Assembly (NCBI RefSeq): GCF_016583785.1
Contig: NZ_NRRU01000024.1
Coordinates: 1-56,693, forward strand
Source: Rubrivivax gelatinosus
Lineage (GTDB): Bacteria; Pseudomonadota; Gammaproteobacteria; Burkholderiales; Burkholderiaceae_C
Reading direction: 5' to 3'
DNA: 56,693 nt
Below, one piece after another: positions 26,829-34,885 of this stretch (the first letter of the stretch is position 1; each line of letters starts with the position of its first letter). The notes under the pieces were generated by a model that did no database searches, was not told where the DNA came from, and worked only from the letters and a program-made list of their open reading frames with translations. Position numbers and translations under genes: made by a program.

Positions 26829-26866
26829 GCCGGCCCTGGCCGGGCCGGCAGGAGCGGCGATTCTAG
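26829..26866 (-). promoter_or_regulatory. Promoter-like box and hairpin upstream of the binding-protein gene
   Basis: CTAGAAT on the minus strand (26866-26860) contains the TAG stop codon of tsaD. It is followed downstream by a perfect 8-bp inverted repeat, GCCGGCCC (26829-26836) with GGGCCGGC (26842-26849), loop of five. The hairpin could be a weak tsaD terminator or part of the leader. No clear -35 was seen. Confidence 0.4.
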
Positions 26867-27909
26867 GAGGCTGCCGCCGAGAGCTCGTCCAGCGGCCAGC
26901 GCGGCCGCACGTCGAAGGCGCCGTCGGTGCTGCCGGCGGCCAGGCCGCGCTCCAGCCGCATCGCCGCGGCCATCGCGATCATGGCGCCGTTGTCGGTACA
27001 CAGCGCCAGCGGCGGGTAGTGGACCTGGGCCCCGAGCTGCTTCGCCCCGGCGTCCAGCGTCTGGCGCAGCCGCTGGTTGGCGCCGACACCGCCGGCGACG
27101 ACAAGCCGCTTCGTGCCGCTGGCCTTCAGTGCGCGCAGCGCCTTGGCCGCGAGCACGTCGACGATCGCCGCCTGGGTCGAGGCCGCCAGATCGGCAAGCG
27201 CCTGCTCGCAGACATTGGTGCCCAGCTTGCGATGCTGGGTCATCACGGCGGTCTTCAGGCCGGCGAAGGAGAAGTCCAGGTCGCCGCTGTGCAGCAGCGG
27301 CCGCGGCAGCGCGTAGGCCTTCGGGTCGCCGAACTCGGCCAGCCGCGCCAGCGCCGGACCGCCCGGGTAACCGAGGCCCAGCAGCTTGGCGCTCTTGTCG
27401 AAGGCTTCGCCGGCGGCGTCGTCTATGGTCTCGCCCAGCAGTTCGTAGCAACCGACGGCGTCGACCCGCATCAGCTGCGTGTGGCCGCCGGAGACCAGCA
27501 GCGCGACGAACGGGAACTGGGGTGCCGGATCGGCCAGGAAGGGCGACAGCAGATGGCCTTCGAGGTGGTGCACGCCGAAGGTCGGGCGCCCGAGCGCGGC
27601 CCCGAGTGCGACCGCGACGCCGGCGCCGACCAGCAGCGCGCCGGCCAGGCCGGGCCCGCGGGTGTAGGCGACGAGGTCGACTTCGGCCAGCGTGCGGCCG
27701 GACTGGGCCAGCACCTGGCGCGCCAGCGGCAGCACACGCCGGATGTGGTCGCGCGAGGCCAGTTCGGGCACGACGCCGCCGTACTCGGCGTGCATCTCGG
27801 CCTGGCTGTGCAGCGCTTCGCCGAGCAGGCGGGGGGCGGCGCCAGCGCCGGTCTCGACCAGCGCGACGCCGGTCTCGTCGCAGGACGACTCGAATCCGAG
27901 AACGATCAT
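26863..27909 (-). CDS. tsaD: tRNA N6-adenosine threonylcarbamoyltransferase (t6A synthesis)
   Basis: A 348-residue ASKHA-fold enzyme that transfers threonylcarbamoyl to A37 of ANN-decoding tRNAs, together with TsaB and TsaE. Visible signatures are [19 protein letters not shown], the metal-site motif [26 protein letters not shown] and [14 protein letters not shown], and [13 protein letters not shown]. The ATG at 27909 was chosen because the family begins MIVLGIE/FESSCDE; the 23-codon upstream extension is not conserved-looking. It is transcribed from the same strand as, and downstream of, the isc genes, with terminator-like structures in between. Confidence 0.97.
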   Translation of the reverse strand: MIVLGFESSCDETGVALVETGAGAAPRLLGEALHSQAEMHAEYGGVVPELASRDHIRRVLPLARQVLAQSGRTLAEVDLVAYTRGPGLAGALLVGAGVAVALGAALGRPTFGVHHLEGHLLSPFLADPAPQFPFVALLVSGGHTQLMRVDAVGCYELLGETIDDAAGEAFDKSAKLLGLGYPGGPALARLAEFGDPKAYALPRPLLHSGDLDFSFAGLKTAVMTQHRKLGTNVCEQALADLAASTQAAIVDVLAAKALRALKASGTKRLVVAGGVGANQRLRQTLDAGAKQLGAQVHYPPLALCTDNGAMIAMAAAMRLERGLAAGSTDGAFDVRPRWPLDELSAAAS

Positions 27910-27988
27910 GGCGGGCAGTTTAGAGGGCTGGCGGACCGGGGCCGCAGCGCGCCGGATGATCTGGGTCATGCCTGGCACAGCGCTTGCA

Positions 27989-28018
27989 AGAAGAAAAGCG
28001 ACACCTCCGTCGGGTGTC
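27989..28018 (-). terminator. Probable terminator of the isc operon (minus strand)
   Basis: On the minus strand GACACC (28018-28013), a seven-base loop and GGTGTC (28005-28000) form a stem followed by GCTTTTCTTCTT. The stem is only six pairs, so strength is moderate. It lies ~120 bp beyond the fdx stop and ~80 bp before tsaD. Confidence 0.5.
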
Positions 28019-28090
28019 TGTCTATCTCCTCAGCAGGGCAACAGGCCCTTTATACCCACCTCTCCGGTTCGCGCCGGGGAGGTTTTTTTT
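27990..28090 (+). ncRNA. Candidate small RNA with its own terminator
   Basis: No gene on the plus strand leads into the strong plus-strand terminator at 28058-28090. The preceding ~100 bases can form a GACACC/GGTGTC hairpin and an AGGGC-AACAG-GCCCT hairpin. Between them is a single-stranded CTATCTCCTCAG, which resembles the anti-Shine-Dalgarno seeds of trans-acting RNAs. No promoter was convincingly identified, so the 5' end is arbitrary. The alternative is a bidirectional terminator region. Confidence 0.3.
28058..28090 (+). terminator. Strong intrinsic terminator without an upstream gene
   Basis: ACCTCTCCGG (28058-28067) pairs with CCGGGGAGGT (28074-28083, one G-U pair) and is followed by a run of eight T (28083-28090) on the plus strand. 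The flanking genes fdx and tsaD are both on the minus strand, so it has no evident client gene. It could block antisense transcription into the isc operon or end a small RNA. Confidence 0.75.
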
Positions 28091-28138
28091 CGCCTGCCGG
28101 CAAGACCCTGGCACCGACGCGGGGCGCCGTGCTCGGCT

Positions 28139-28477
28139 TCAGTGCTTCTCGCGCGCGTGGTTGATCGAGTAGCGCGGGATCTCGATCGTCACGTCCTGCT
28201 TGGCCAGGATGGCCTGGCAGCTCAGGCGCGAGGTCGGCTGCAGCCCCCAGGCGCGGTCGAGCAGATCTTCTTCGGCCTCGTCGGGTTCACCCAGCGACGC
28301 CATACCCTCCTTCACGACGACGTGGCAGGTGGTGCAGGCGCAGCTCATTTCGCAGGCGTGTTCGATCTCGATGCCGTTGTCCAGCAGCGCCTCGCACAGC
28401 GAGGTGCCCGACGGCGCCTCGATCGTGCGGCCCTCGGGGCAGTAGTCAGGATGGGGGAGGATGCGGATCACGGGCAT
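28139..28477 (-). CDS. fdx: Isc-type 2Fe-2S ferredoxin
   Basis: A 112-residue adrenodoxin-type ferredoxin that supplies electrons to the IscS/IscU cluster assembly complex. The ligands are CEMSCACTTC (Cys, five residues, Cys, two residues, Cys, with an extra Cys as in E. coli Fdx) and the distal LSCQA. The DEAEEDLLDRAWGL helix that binds partners is present. The start MPVIRILPHPDY follows the hscA stop by 8 bp. It is the last gene of the isc cluster. Confidence 0.97.
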   Translation of the reverse strand: MPVIRILPHPDYCPEGRTIEAPSGTSLCEALLDNGIEIEHACEMSCACTTCHVVVKEGMASLGEPDEAEEDLLDRAWGLQPTSRLSCQAILAKQDVTIEIPRYSINHAREKH

Positions 28478-28485
28478 GGTGGCCT

Positions 28486-30345
28486 CTAGACGTCTTCGAC
28501 ACGGCGGCCGGACAGCGCCTGCCGGATACCCTGGTTCATGCGCGCGGCGGCGAAGGCTTCGGTGCCGTCGGCCAGCGCCTTGACGGCGGCTTCGATCGCG
28601 GCGGCGTCGCCGCCGGCAGCGATCGCCAGCGTTTCGGCGATCAAGGCTTCGATCGCCTGGCGCTCCTCGGCCGCCAGCAGCTGGCCGTCGGCCTGCAGCG
28701 CGGCACGTGTGGCCAGCACCATGCGTTCGGCATCGACCTGCGCCTCGCGCAGCGAACGCGCCGCCATGTCGTCGGCGGCGTGGGTGAAACCGTCCTGCAG
28801 CATGCGCGCGATCTGGCCGTCGTCCAGGCCGTAGCTGGGTTTGACGACGACGCTGGCCTCGACACCCGAGCCCTGCTCGCGCGCCGAGACGCTGAGCAGG
28901 CCGTCGGCGTCGACCTGGAAGGTGACGCGGATGCGCGCCGCACCGGCGGCCATAGGCGGGATGCCGCGCAGCTCGAAACGCGCCAGCGAGCGGCACTCGG
29001 AGACGAGGTCGCGTTCGCCCTGGACGACGTGGATCGCCATCGCCGTCTGGCCGTCCTTGAAGGTCGTGAACTCCTGCGCCTTGGCCACCGGGATCGTCGT
29101 GTTGCGTTCGATCACACGTTCGACCAGGCCGCCCATGGTCTCCAGCCCCAGCGACAGCGCGATCACGTCCAGCAGCAGCAGTTCGCCGTCGCCGGCGTTG
29201 CCGGCGAGCGCGTTCGCCTGGACCGCAGCGCCGAGCGCGACGACCTCGTCCGGGTTCAGGTTGGTCAGCACCTCGCGGCCGAAGAGTTCGCCGACCGCCG
29301 TGCGCACCAGCGGCATGCGCGTCGCGCCGCCGACCATCACCACGCCCTGCACCTCGTCGCGCGCGACACGGGCGTCGCGCAGCACCTTGCGCACCGCGGC
29401 CAGCGTGCGTTCGACCAGTGGCCGCGCCAGCGTCTCCAGCTGGGCGCGCGTCAGCTCGACCGTGTAGTCCTGGCCGCCGATGCCGGCGCGCCAGGTCGTG
29501 GCCTCGGCGCTGCTCAGCGCTTCCTTGGCGGCACGCGCGGCGACCAGCGCGACACGTTTGTCCTGCGCCGAGACCGCCGTGACGCCGGCCTGCGCCAGCG
29601 CCCAGTCGGCGAGCGCGTGGTCGACGTCGTCGCCGCCAAGCGCCGCATCGCCACCGGTGGCGACGACCTCGAAGACGCCGCGGTTCAGGCGCAGCAGCGA
29701 GATGTCGAAGGTGCCACCACCCAGGTCGTACACGGCATAGAGGCCTTCGCTGCCGTTGTCCAGGCCGTAGGCGACGGCGGCGGCGGTGGGCTCGCTGATC
29801 AGACGCAGCACGTTCAGCCCGGCGAGCTGGGCCGCGGCCTTGGTCGCCTGGCGCTGGGCGTCGTCGAAGTACGCCGGCACGGTGATGACGGCGCCGTAAA
29901 CATCGTCGTCGAACGAGTCTTCGGCGCGCTGGCGCAGCGCCGCCAGGATCTCGGCCGAGACCTCGACCGGGGTCTTGTCGCCGTCGCGCGTGGTGATCGA
30001 CACCATGCCCGGCGTGTCGACGAAGCGGTAAGGCAGCTTGTGCGCCGTGCCCTGCAGGTCGGCCAGGCGCCGGCCCATCAGGCGCTTGACCGAGACCAGC
30101 GTGTTCTCGGGGTCCTCGGCCGCGGCGGCGAGCGCGTCGTGGCCGATGCGGCGGCCGCCGCCGTCAAGGTAACGCACCGCCGAGGGCAGCAGCACGCGGC
30201 CCTGGGCGTCGGGCAGGCACTCGGCGACGCCGTGGCGCAGCGAGGCGACGAGCGAATGCGTCGTGCCCAGGTCGATGCCGACGGCGATGCGCCGCTGGTG
30301 GGGGTCGGGCGCGGCGCCCGGTTCGGAAATCTGCAGCAGCGCCAT
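28486..30345 (-). CDS. hscA: Fe-S cluster assembly chaperone HscA
   Basis: A 619-residue Hsp70-class chaperone dedicated to releasing clusters from IscU. The ATPase domain has [39 protein letters not shown] and [15 protein letters not shown]. The substrate-binding domain follows from about residue 390 with [20 protein letters not shown]. The length fits HscA rather than DnaK, and there is no acidic EEVD-like tail. It is 7 bp downstream of hscB, its co-chaperone. Confidence 0.97.
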   Translation of the reverse strand: MALLQISEPGAAPDPHQRRIAVGIDLGTTHSLVASLRHGVAECLPDAQGRVLLPSAVRYLDGGGRRIGHDALAAAAEDPENTLVSVKRLMGRRLADLQGTAHKLPYRFVDTPGMVSITTRDGDKTPVEVSAEILAALRQRAEDSFDDDVYGAVITVPAYFDDAQRQATKAAAQLAGLNVLRLISEPTAAAVAYGLDNGSEGLYAVYDLGGGTFDISLLRLNRGVFEVVATGGDAALGGDDVDHALADWALAQAGVTAVSAQDKRVALVAARAAKEALSSAEATTWRAGIGGQDYTVELTRAQLETLARPLVERTLAAVRKVLRDARVARDEVQGVVMVGGATRMPLVRTAVGELFGREVLTNLNPDEVVALGAAVQANALAGNAGDGELLLLDVIALSLGLETMGGLVERVIERNTTIPVAKAQEFTTFKDGQTAMAIHVVQGERDLVSECRSLARFELRGIPPMAAGAARIRVTFQVDADGLLSVSAREQGSGVEASVVVKPSYGLDDGQIARMLQDGFTHAADDMAARSLREAQVDAERMVLATRAALQADGQLLAAEERQAIEALIAETLAIAAGGDAAAIEAAVKALADGTEAFAAARMNQGIRQALSGRRVEDV

Positions 30346-30352
30346 CGGCTCT

Positions 30353-30877
30353 TCAGCGGGTCGGGTCCAGGGTGTCGAGGCGGCGCTCGATGTCCTGGCG
30401 GAAACGGTTCACGAACATCAGCGCGCGCACGTCGGCGGCAGCCGCGGCGGCGTCGTTCTCCTCGTCGAGACGGCGCGCGACGTCGGCCAGCAGCTTGCAT
30501 TCGGCGGCGGCGACCTCGGCGTCCAGCGCCTCGACGGCGGCCAGGTCGGCGGCGTCTTCCAGCGCTTCGCGCCACTCCATCTGCTGCATCAGGAAGGCTG
30601 TGGGCATCGCCGTGTTGCGCTCGGCGTCGACGGCCGCACCGCGCAGCTCGCACAGGTAGGCGGCACGCGCGAGCGGCTCCTTCAGGCGCTGGTAGGCCTC
30701 GTTGACACGCACCGCCCACTGCATCGCCAGGCGCTGCGCGGCAGCGCCCTGGGCGGCGAAACGGTCGGGGTGCACCTCGCCCTGCAGCCGGCGCCAGGCC
30801 GAGTCGAGCGCGGCGCGGTCGATGGCATGGCGCTGCGGCAGGCCCAGCAGCGTGAAGTCGTCGTCGTCGAGCTTCAT
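30353..30877 (-). CDS. hscB: Fe-S assembly co-chaperone HscB (J-domain)
   Basis: A 174-residue co-chaperone that brings IscU to HscA and stimulates its ATPase. The J-domain occupies residues ~5-80 with the essential HPD tripeptide in [14 protein letters not shown] and the preceding [13 protein letters not shown]. The C-terminal helical domain ([20 protein letters not shown]) binds IscU. Its ATG overlaps the stop of the upstream acetyltransferase gene (ATGA), so the inserted GNAT gene and hscB are translationally coupled. Confidence 0.95.
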   Translation of the reverse strand: MKLDDDDFTLLGLPQRHAIDRAALDSAWRRLQGEVHPDRFAAQGAAAQRLAMQWAVRVNEAYQRLKEPLARAAYLCELRGAAVDAERNTAMPTAFLMQQMEWREALEDAADLAAVEALDAEVAAAECKLLADVARRLDEENDAAAAAADVRALMFVNRFRQDIERRLDTLDPTR

Positions 30878-31347
30878 AGCGCCTTGGCGTAGAAGGCCGA
30901 GAGGCCGTTGTCGGGGTAGCCGGCGAAGGCGGCGCGGCGCGTGTAGCCGCAGCGTTCGTACAGGCGGATGGCCTCGTGCTGGTCGACGCCGGTCTCCAGC
31001 AGCGCCCAGCGGTAGCTCTCGATCAGCAGCCGGTCTTCGAGCGCATGCAGCAGCTTCTCGGCGATGCGCTGGCCACGTTCGGCCGGCGGCACGTACATGC
31101 GCTTGATCTCGCCGTAGGGCTCGCCGCCGGTGGCGGTCTCTCCCGGCATGCGGCGGAAGGCGGCTATGCCGACCAGCCGCCCGGCGCGGCGCGCGACCTG
31201 GAAGTACACGTCGGGCGCGAGCAGCGCCTTGACGTCGAGGATGTGGTTGGCCTCGGGCGGATACAGCGCCGCCAGATAGGCGTCGAGCTGGGCGAGCAGT
31301 TCGACGACCTCGGGCTGGTCGGGGCTTTCGGGGCGGATGGTCAGCAT
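30874..31347 (-). CDS. GNAT family N-acetyltransferase inside the isc operon
   Basis: A 157-residue GCN5-related acetyltransferase. The acetyl-CoA loop is visible as MYVPPAERGQRIAEKLLHAL, followed by LLETGVDQHEAIRLYERCGY, the usual strand-helix of the family. The substrate is unknown. It lies between iscA and hscB, where most isc operons have no such gene. The upstream junction with iscA is 64 bp and carries a hairpin; the downstream end is coupled to hscB by a 4-base overlap. This placement suggests it is expressed with the cluster-assembly genes, although it may simply be a passenger. Confidence 0.88.
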   Translation of the reverse strand: MLTIRPESPDQPEVVELLAQLDAYLAALYPPEANHILDVKALLAPDVYFQVARRAGRLVGIAAFRRMPGETATGGEPYGEIKRMYVPPAERGQRIAEKLLHALEDRLLIESYRWALLETGVDQHEAIRLYERCGYTRRAAFAGYPDNGLSAFYAKAL

Positions 31348-31362
31348 CGCGTGGAAGGCAAA

Positions 31363-31383
31363 GCGCGGCCTCCGGGGCCGCGC
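31363..31383 (-). other. Intercistronic hairpin between iscA and the GNAT gene
   Basis: GCGCGGCC (31363-31370) and GGCCGCGC (31376-31383) form a perfect eight-pair stem with a five-base loop in the only sizeable gap within the isc operon. No U tract follows, so it is more likely a processing or stability element than a terminator. It separates iscRSUA from the chaperone half. Confidence 0.5.
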
Positions 31384-31411
31384 CTGTTGCAGGGCAACCG
31401 GAGATTTTCGT

Positions 31412-31735
31412 TCAGACGCGGAAGGACTCGCCGCAGCCGCAACGGTCGCGTTCGCGCGGGTTGTGGAACTTGAAGCCTTCGTTCAGCCCTTCGCGCACGA
31501 AGTCGAGCTGGGTGCCGTCGATATAGGGCAGGCTCTTCGGGTCGACCAGCACCTTGACGCCGTGGTCCTCGAAGATCAGGTCTTCGGGGCCGACCTCGTC
31601 GGCGTACTCCAGCTTGTAGGCCAGGCCCGAACAGCCGGTGGTCTTGACGCCCAGGCGCACGCCGACGCCCTTGCCGCGGCGGCCCAAGTAACGCGTGACG
31701 TGCCGGGCTGCTGCTTCCGTGAGAGTGACGGACAT
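31412..31735 (-). CDS. iscA: Iron-sulfur cluster assembly protein IscA
   Basis: A 107-residue A-type carrier that passes clusters to apo-proteins. The three conserved Cys residues are visible: [14 protein letters not shown] and the C-terminal [10 protein letters not shown]. Length and the KTTGCSG context match IscA rather than ErpA. The start [13 protein letters not shown] is 7 bp downstream of iscU. Confidence 0.97.
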   Translation of the reverse strand: MSVTLTEAAARHVTRYLGRRGKGVGVRLGVKTTGCSGLAYKLEYADEVGPEDLIFEDHGVKVLVDPKSLPYIDGTQLDFVREGLNEGFKFHNPRERDRCGCGESFRV

Positions 31736-31742
31736 GACTCGT

Positions 31743-32144
31743 TCAGTGGGTTTGCGCCGTCTCGATGTGCTTGGCTTTGTAGTCCTGCACGGCGGCCTTG
31801 ATCGCGTCCTCGGCGAGGATGGAGCAGTGGATCTTCACCGGCGGCAGCGCCAGTTCCTCGGCGATGTCGGTGTTCTTGATCGTCAGCGCCTGGTCCAGCG
31901 TCTTGCCCTTGACCCACTCGGTGACGAGCGAACTCGACGCGATCGCCGAGCCGCAGCCGTAGGTCTTGAAGCGTGCGTCCTCGATCAGGCCCGTCGCCGG
32001 GTCGACCTTGATCTGCAGCTTCATCACGTCGCCGCAGGCCGGCGCGCCGACCATGCCGGTGCCCACCGTCTCGTCACCCTTTTCGAAGCCGCCGACGTTG
32101 CGCGGGTTCTCGTAGTGATCCACGACCTTGTCGCTGTAAGCCAT
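31743..32144 (-). CDS. iscU: Fe-S cluster assembly scaffold IscU
   Basis: A 133-residue scaffold on which IscS-derived sulfur and iron are built into clusters. The three ligand Cys residues are in [25 protein letters not shown] and [12 protein letters not shown]. The Leu-Pro-Pro-Val-Lys motif recognised by HscA is present as LPPVKIHCS. It lies 18 bp after iscS. Confidence 0.98.
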   Translation of the reverse strand: MAYSDKVVDHYENPRNVGGFEKGDETVGTGMVGAPACGDVMKLQIKVDPATGLIEDARFKTYGCGSAIASSSLVTEWVKGKTLDQALTIKNTDIAEELALPPVKIHCSILAEDAIKAAVQDYKAKHIETAQTH

Positions 32145-32162
32145 CTCGGTACTCCTTCGAAA

Positions 32163-33377
32163 TCAATGCGCGGACCACTGGATCGACGCCAGGTCGACGC
32201 CGTCCTTGTACATGTCCCACAGCGGCGACAGCTCGCGCAGCTTGGCGACGCGGTCCTTCAGCGTCGCAACCGCGTAGTCGATCTCCTCGGCCGTCGTGAA
32301 GCGGCCGATCGTCATGCGCAGGCTGGAGTGCGCCAGTTCGTCGCTGCGGCCGAGCGCCCGCAGCACGTAGCTGGGCTCCAGGCTGGCCGAGGTGCAGGCC
32401 GAACCGGAGGACACGGCGATGCCCTTGACGCCCATGATCAGCGACTCGCCCTCGACGAAATTGAAGCTGGCGTTGACGTTGTGCGGCACGCGCCGGGTCA
32501 GGTCGCCGTTGATGAAGACCTGCTCGATGTCGGAGATGCCGTCGAGCAGGCGCTTCTGCAGCATGCGGATGCGCTCGCTCTCGGTGCCCATCTCGGCTTC
32601 GGCGAGCGCGAAGGCCTCGCCCATGCCGACGATCTGGTGCGTCGGCAGCGTGCCCGAGCGCATGCCGCGCTCGTGGCCGCCGCCGTGCATCTGCGCCTCC
32701 AGCCGCACACGCGGCTTGCGCCGCACGTAGAGCGCGCCGATGCCCTTGGGGCCGTAGCTCTTGTGCGAGGCCAGGCTCAGCAGGTCGACCGGCAGCGTGC
32801 CCATGTCGATCGCGACCTTGCCGGTGGCCTGCGCGGCGTCGACGTGGAAGACGATGCCGCGCTCGCGGCAGATGCGGCCGATCTCGGGGATGTCCTGGAT
32901 CACGCCGATCTCGTTGTTCACGAACATCACCGAGACCAGGATCGTGTCCGGGCGCAGCGCGGCCTTGAAACGTTCCAGGTCGAGCAGGCCGTCTTCCTGG
33001 ACGTCGAGGTAGGTGACCTCGAAACCCTGGCGCTCCAGCTCACGCATCGTGTCGAGCACCGCCTTGTGCTCGGTCTTCACCGTGATCAGGTGCTTGCCGC
33101 GCGAGGCGTAGAAATGCGCCGCGCCCTTGAGCGCGAGGTTGTTGCTCTCGGTCGCGCCCGAGGTCCAGACGATCTCGCGCGGGTCGGCCTTGATCAGCGA
33201 CGCGACCTGGGCCCGCGCCTTCTCCACCGCTTCCTCCGCCTCCCAGCCCCAGGCGTGGCTGCGCGACGCCGGGTTGCCGAAGTGCTCGCGCAGCCAGGGA
33301 ATCATCTTGTCGACGACACGCGGGTCCACCGGCGTCGTCGCGCCGTAATCCATGTAGATCGGGAAGTGCGGAGTCAT
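32163..33377 (-). CDS. iscS: Cysteine desulfurase IscS
   Basis: A 404-residue PLP enzyme that takes sulfur from cysteine for Fe-S clusters, tRNA thiolation and cofactors. The N-terminal [18 protein letters not shown], the PLP Lys in [18 protein letters not shown], and the catalytic mobile Cys loop [20 protein letters not shown] are all present. The C-terminal end ([10 protein letters not shown]) contacts IscU. It begins 16 bp after the iscR stop. Confidence 0.98.
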   Translation of the reverse strand: MTPHFPIYMDYGATTPVDPRVVDKMIPWLREHFGNPASRSHAWGWEAEEAVEKARAQVASLIKADPREIVWTSGATESNNLALKGAAHFYASRGKHLITVKTEHKAVLDTMRELERQGFEVTYLDVQEDGLLDLERFKAALRPDTILVSVMFVNNEIGVIQDIPEIGRICRERGIVFHVDAAQATGKVAIDMGTLPVDLLSLASHKSYGPKGIGALYVRRKPRVRLEAQMHGGGHERGMRSGTLPTHQIVGMGEAFALAEAEMGTESERIRMLQKRLLDGISDIEQVFINGDLTRRVPHNVNASFNFVEGESLIMGVKGIAVSSGSACTSASLEPSYVLRALGRSDELAHSSLRMTIGRFTTAEEIDYAVATLKDRVAKLRELSPLWDMYKDGVDLASIQWSAH

Positions 33378-33393
33378 GGGAGGAAAGCGGGAA

Positions 33394-33927
33394 TTACTTG
33401 GTGAACGAGCTGCCGAACGCGAACACCGAGTTCGGCGCGGTGACCTTGATCGGCTTGACGACCGGCTGCGACGAGATCGCGCGCTTGACCGGCGTCTCCT
33501 CGACCGACACGCCCTTGGCGATCTGCTCGTCGACCAGCTTCTTCAGCGAGATCGAGTCGAGGTACTCGATCATCTTGTTGTTCAGGCTCGCCCAGAGGTC
33601 GTGCGTCATGCAGCGGCCGCCGTCGTCGCCGAGGCAGTTTTCCTTGCCGCCGCAGCCGGTGGCGTCGATCGGCTCGTCGACCGCGACGATGATGTCGGCG
33701 ACCGTGATCTCGTCGGCCGCGCGGCCGAGCGAATAACCGCCGCCCGGGCCGCGGGTGCTTTCGACCAGTTCGTGGCGGCGCAGCTTGCCGAACAGCTGTT
33801 CGAGGTAGGACAGCGAAATCTGCTGCCGCTGGCTGATGGCGGCCAGCGCCACCGGGCCGCTGTGCGAGCGCAGCGCCAGGTCGATCATCGCGGTGACGGC
33901 GAAGCGGCCTTTGGTGGTCAGTCTCAT
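33394..33927 (-). CDS. iscR: Rrf2-family transcriptional regulator IscR
   Basis: A 177-residue winged-helix regulator that senses the Fe-S status of the cell through a 2Fe-2S cluster and represses its own operon. The start [20 protein letters not shown] is typical and is preceded by AAGGAG. The helix-turn-helix is near [20 protein letters not shown]. The three cluster Cys lie in [20 protein letters not shown]; the second gap is seven residues instead of five as in E. coli, a small expansion. A type-1-like IscR site overlaps the promoter just upstream, supporting autoregulation. Confidence 0.97.
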   Translation of the reverse strand: MRLTTKGRFAVTAMIDLALRSHSGPVALAAISQRQQISLSYLEQLFGKLRRHELVESTRGPGGGYSLGRAADEITVADIIVAVDEPIDATGCGGKENCLGDDGGRCMTHDLWASLNNKMIEYLDSISLKKLVDEQIAKGVSVEETPVKRAISSQPVVKPIKVTAPNSVFAFGSSFTK

Positions 33928-33978
33928 GGGTGTCTCCTTCCGGAAAGCGTCGGCGATCCGCGGGTTTCCCCTGACGAT

Positions 33979-34028
33979 GATCCCGACTAGATTGCTCAAG
34001 TATGCCCGAAACCAACCGTTTTGGTCAA
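33979..34028 (-). promoter_or_regulatory. isc promoter with type-1-like IscR binding site
   Basis: On the minus strand TTGACC (34028-34023), 18 bp and CATACT (34004-33999) form a plausible sigma-70 promoter. A sequence reading ATACTTGAGC and then AATCTAGTCGGGA (34003-33979) fits the known E. coli type 1 IscR consensus at ~19 of 25 positions, with the YAGTCRRS half intact. It overlaps the -10, as expected for repression. The site was matched by eye. Confidence 0.75.
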
Positions 34029-34044
34029 GCTTGGGGGGCCGCCG

Positions 34045-34542
34045 TTACGACGAGCGTGCCCGCAGCAGCCGGGCGACGATCCCCTCGCAGGCGTCCTCGA
34101 CGAGGTCGAGAACCCGCTCGAAACCCGCTGCCGCCCCGTAGTACGGGTCCGGCACCTCGCGCACACCGGAGTGTCGCAGTGCGTGGTCCATCAGCAACCC
34201 GAGGTCGGCGCCGGCGTCGTCGGGTGCGATCTGCCGCAGCCGGGTCAGGTTGTCCTCGTCCATCGCGAGGATCCAGTCGTAGCGCGAGAAATCCTCGCGG
34301 GCGACTCTCCGGGCCCGGAGCCGGGCGAGATCGTAACCCCGCGCGGCCGCGAAACGAACCGCGCGTGGATCGGGCGCTTCGCCGACATGGTAGCCGTGGG
34401 TGCCGGCGGAGTCGACGCGCACTTCGCGCGCCAGGCCCGCGGCCTCGAGCTTGGCGCGCAGCACGCCCTCGGCGGTCGGCGAGCGGCAGATGTTGCCCAT
34501 GCAGACAAAGAGTATCGAGGATTCTTTTTTGGTGGCGGGCAC
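34045..34542 (-). CDS. Low-molecular-weight protein-tyrosine phosphatase
   Basis: A 165-residue phosphatase of the arsenate-reductase-like fold. The P-loop is ILFVCMGNICRSPTAEG (Cys, five residues, Arg), and the general-acid Asp is in VPDPYYGAAAGFERV. Family members dephosphorylate tyrosine kinases or phosphoarginine proteins; the substrate here is unknown. It lies upstream of iscR on the same strand, a neighbourhood seen in other Burkholderiales, but iscR has its own promoter. Its upstream side, normally close to uvrB, is interrupted here by a ~2 kb insert. Confidence 0.93.
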   Translation of the reverse strand: MPATKKESSILFVCMGNICRSPTAEGVLRAKLEAAGLAREVRVDSAGTHGYHVGEAPDPRAVRFAAARGYDLARLRARRVAREDFSRYDWILAMDEDNLTRLRQIAPDDAGADLGLLMDHALRHSGVREVPDPYYGAAAGFERVLDLVEDACEGIVARLLRARSS

Positions 34543-34617
34543 TTAGGCTTGATTCCTGGCGCTCAAGCGGCCCCGCGAAAGACGGGTCTCGCGCAAGCAG
34601 AATCAACAGCTTACGCG

Positions 34618-34631
34618 AGGCAAGTGAACGC
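34618..34631 (+). repeat. Left short direct repeat bounding the insert
   Basis: AGGCAAGTGAACGC here matches AGGCAGTGAACGC at 36749-36761 except for one inserted A. The right copy lies just after the stop of the integrase remnant, where an attachment site would be expected. The pair may be the attL/attR of a decayed element. Confidence 0.4.
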
Positions 34632-34789
34632 CGCGCAGGATGTTCACGCGCGGCGCAGAGCAGTTGCTTAGAAGACAGCACTGAAGTCGTTCAGCGGCGA
34701 GCACTTGCGACCGAACTGTCTGCGCCAATGCGCGCTCGATCCGCTCCGATCTGCCTCCGCCGGCAGAAGATCGGTAGACCGCTGCGCGG

Positions 34790-34809
34790 CGAGGCGAGCG
34801 CTCGCCTCG
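34790..34809. repeat. Perfect 20-bp palindrome
   Basis: CGAGGCGAGC followed by its exact reverse complement, with no spacer, lies ~75 bp upstream of the methyltransferase start. Suitable as a dimer-binding operator or, as RNA, a hairpin; no U tract follows. Confidence 0.5.
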
Positions 34810-34885
34810 GCCCCCTTCATTGACGACGTGTGACGCCCGCATGGCGGCTACGATGCTGCTCGTTACACCCCACAGAGGCGCGGAC

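Larger units (their letters stand above)
34543..34885. other. Non-coding stretch at the left side of the insert
   Basis: No credible gene is seen in these 343 bases. They hold the presumed promoter region of the phosphatase, one of two near-identical short repeats (34618-34631), and a perfect 20-bp palindrome (34790-34809). Base composition is more AT-rich than the flanking genes. Confidence 0.6.

Noticed and set aside
27984..28172. 62-codon plus-strand open frame between tsaD and fdx
   Set aside because: It runs through the strong terminator hairpin and T-run and into the end of fdx, and has no recognisable similarity or ribosome-binding site.
34820..34885. Upstream extension of the methyltransferase reading frame
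   Set aside because: The start at 34886 has a suitable AGAGG; the 22 extra residues look like translated leader sequence.
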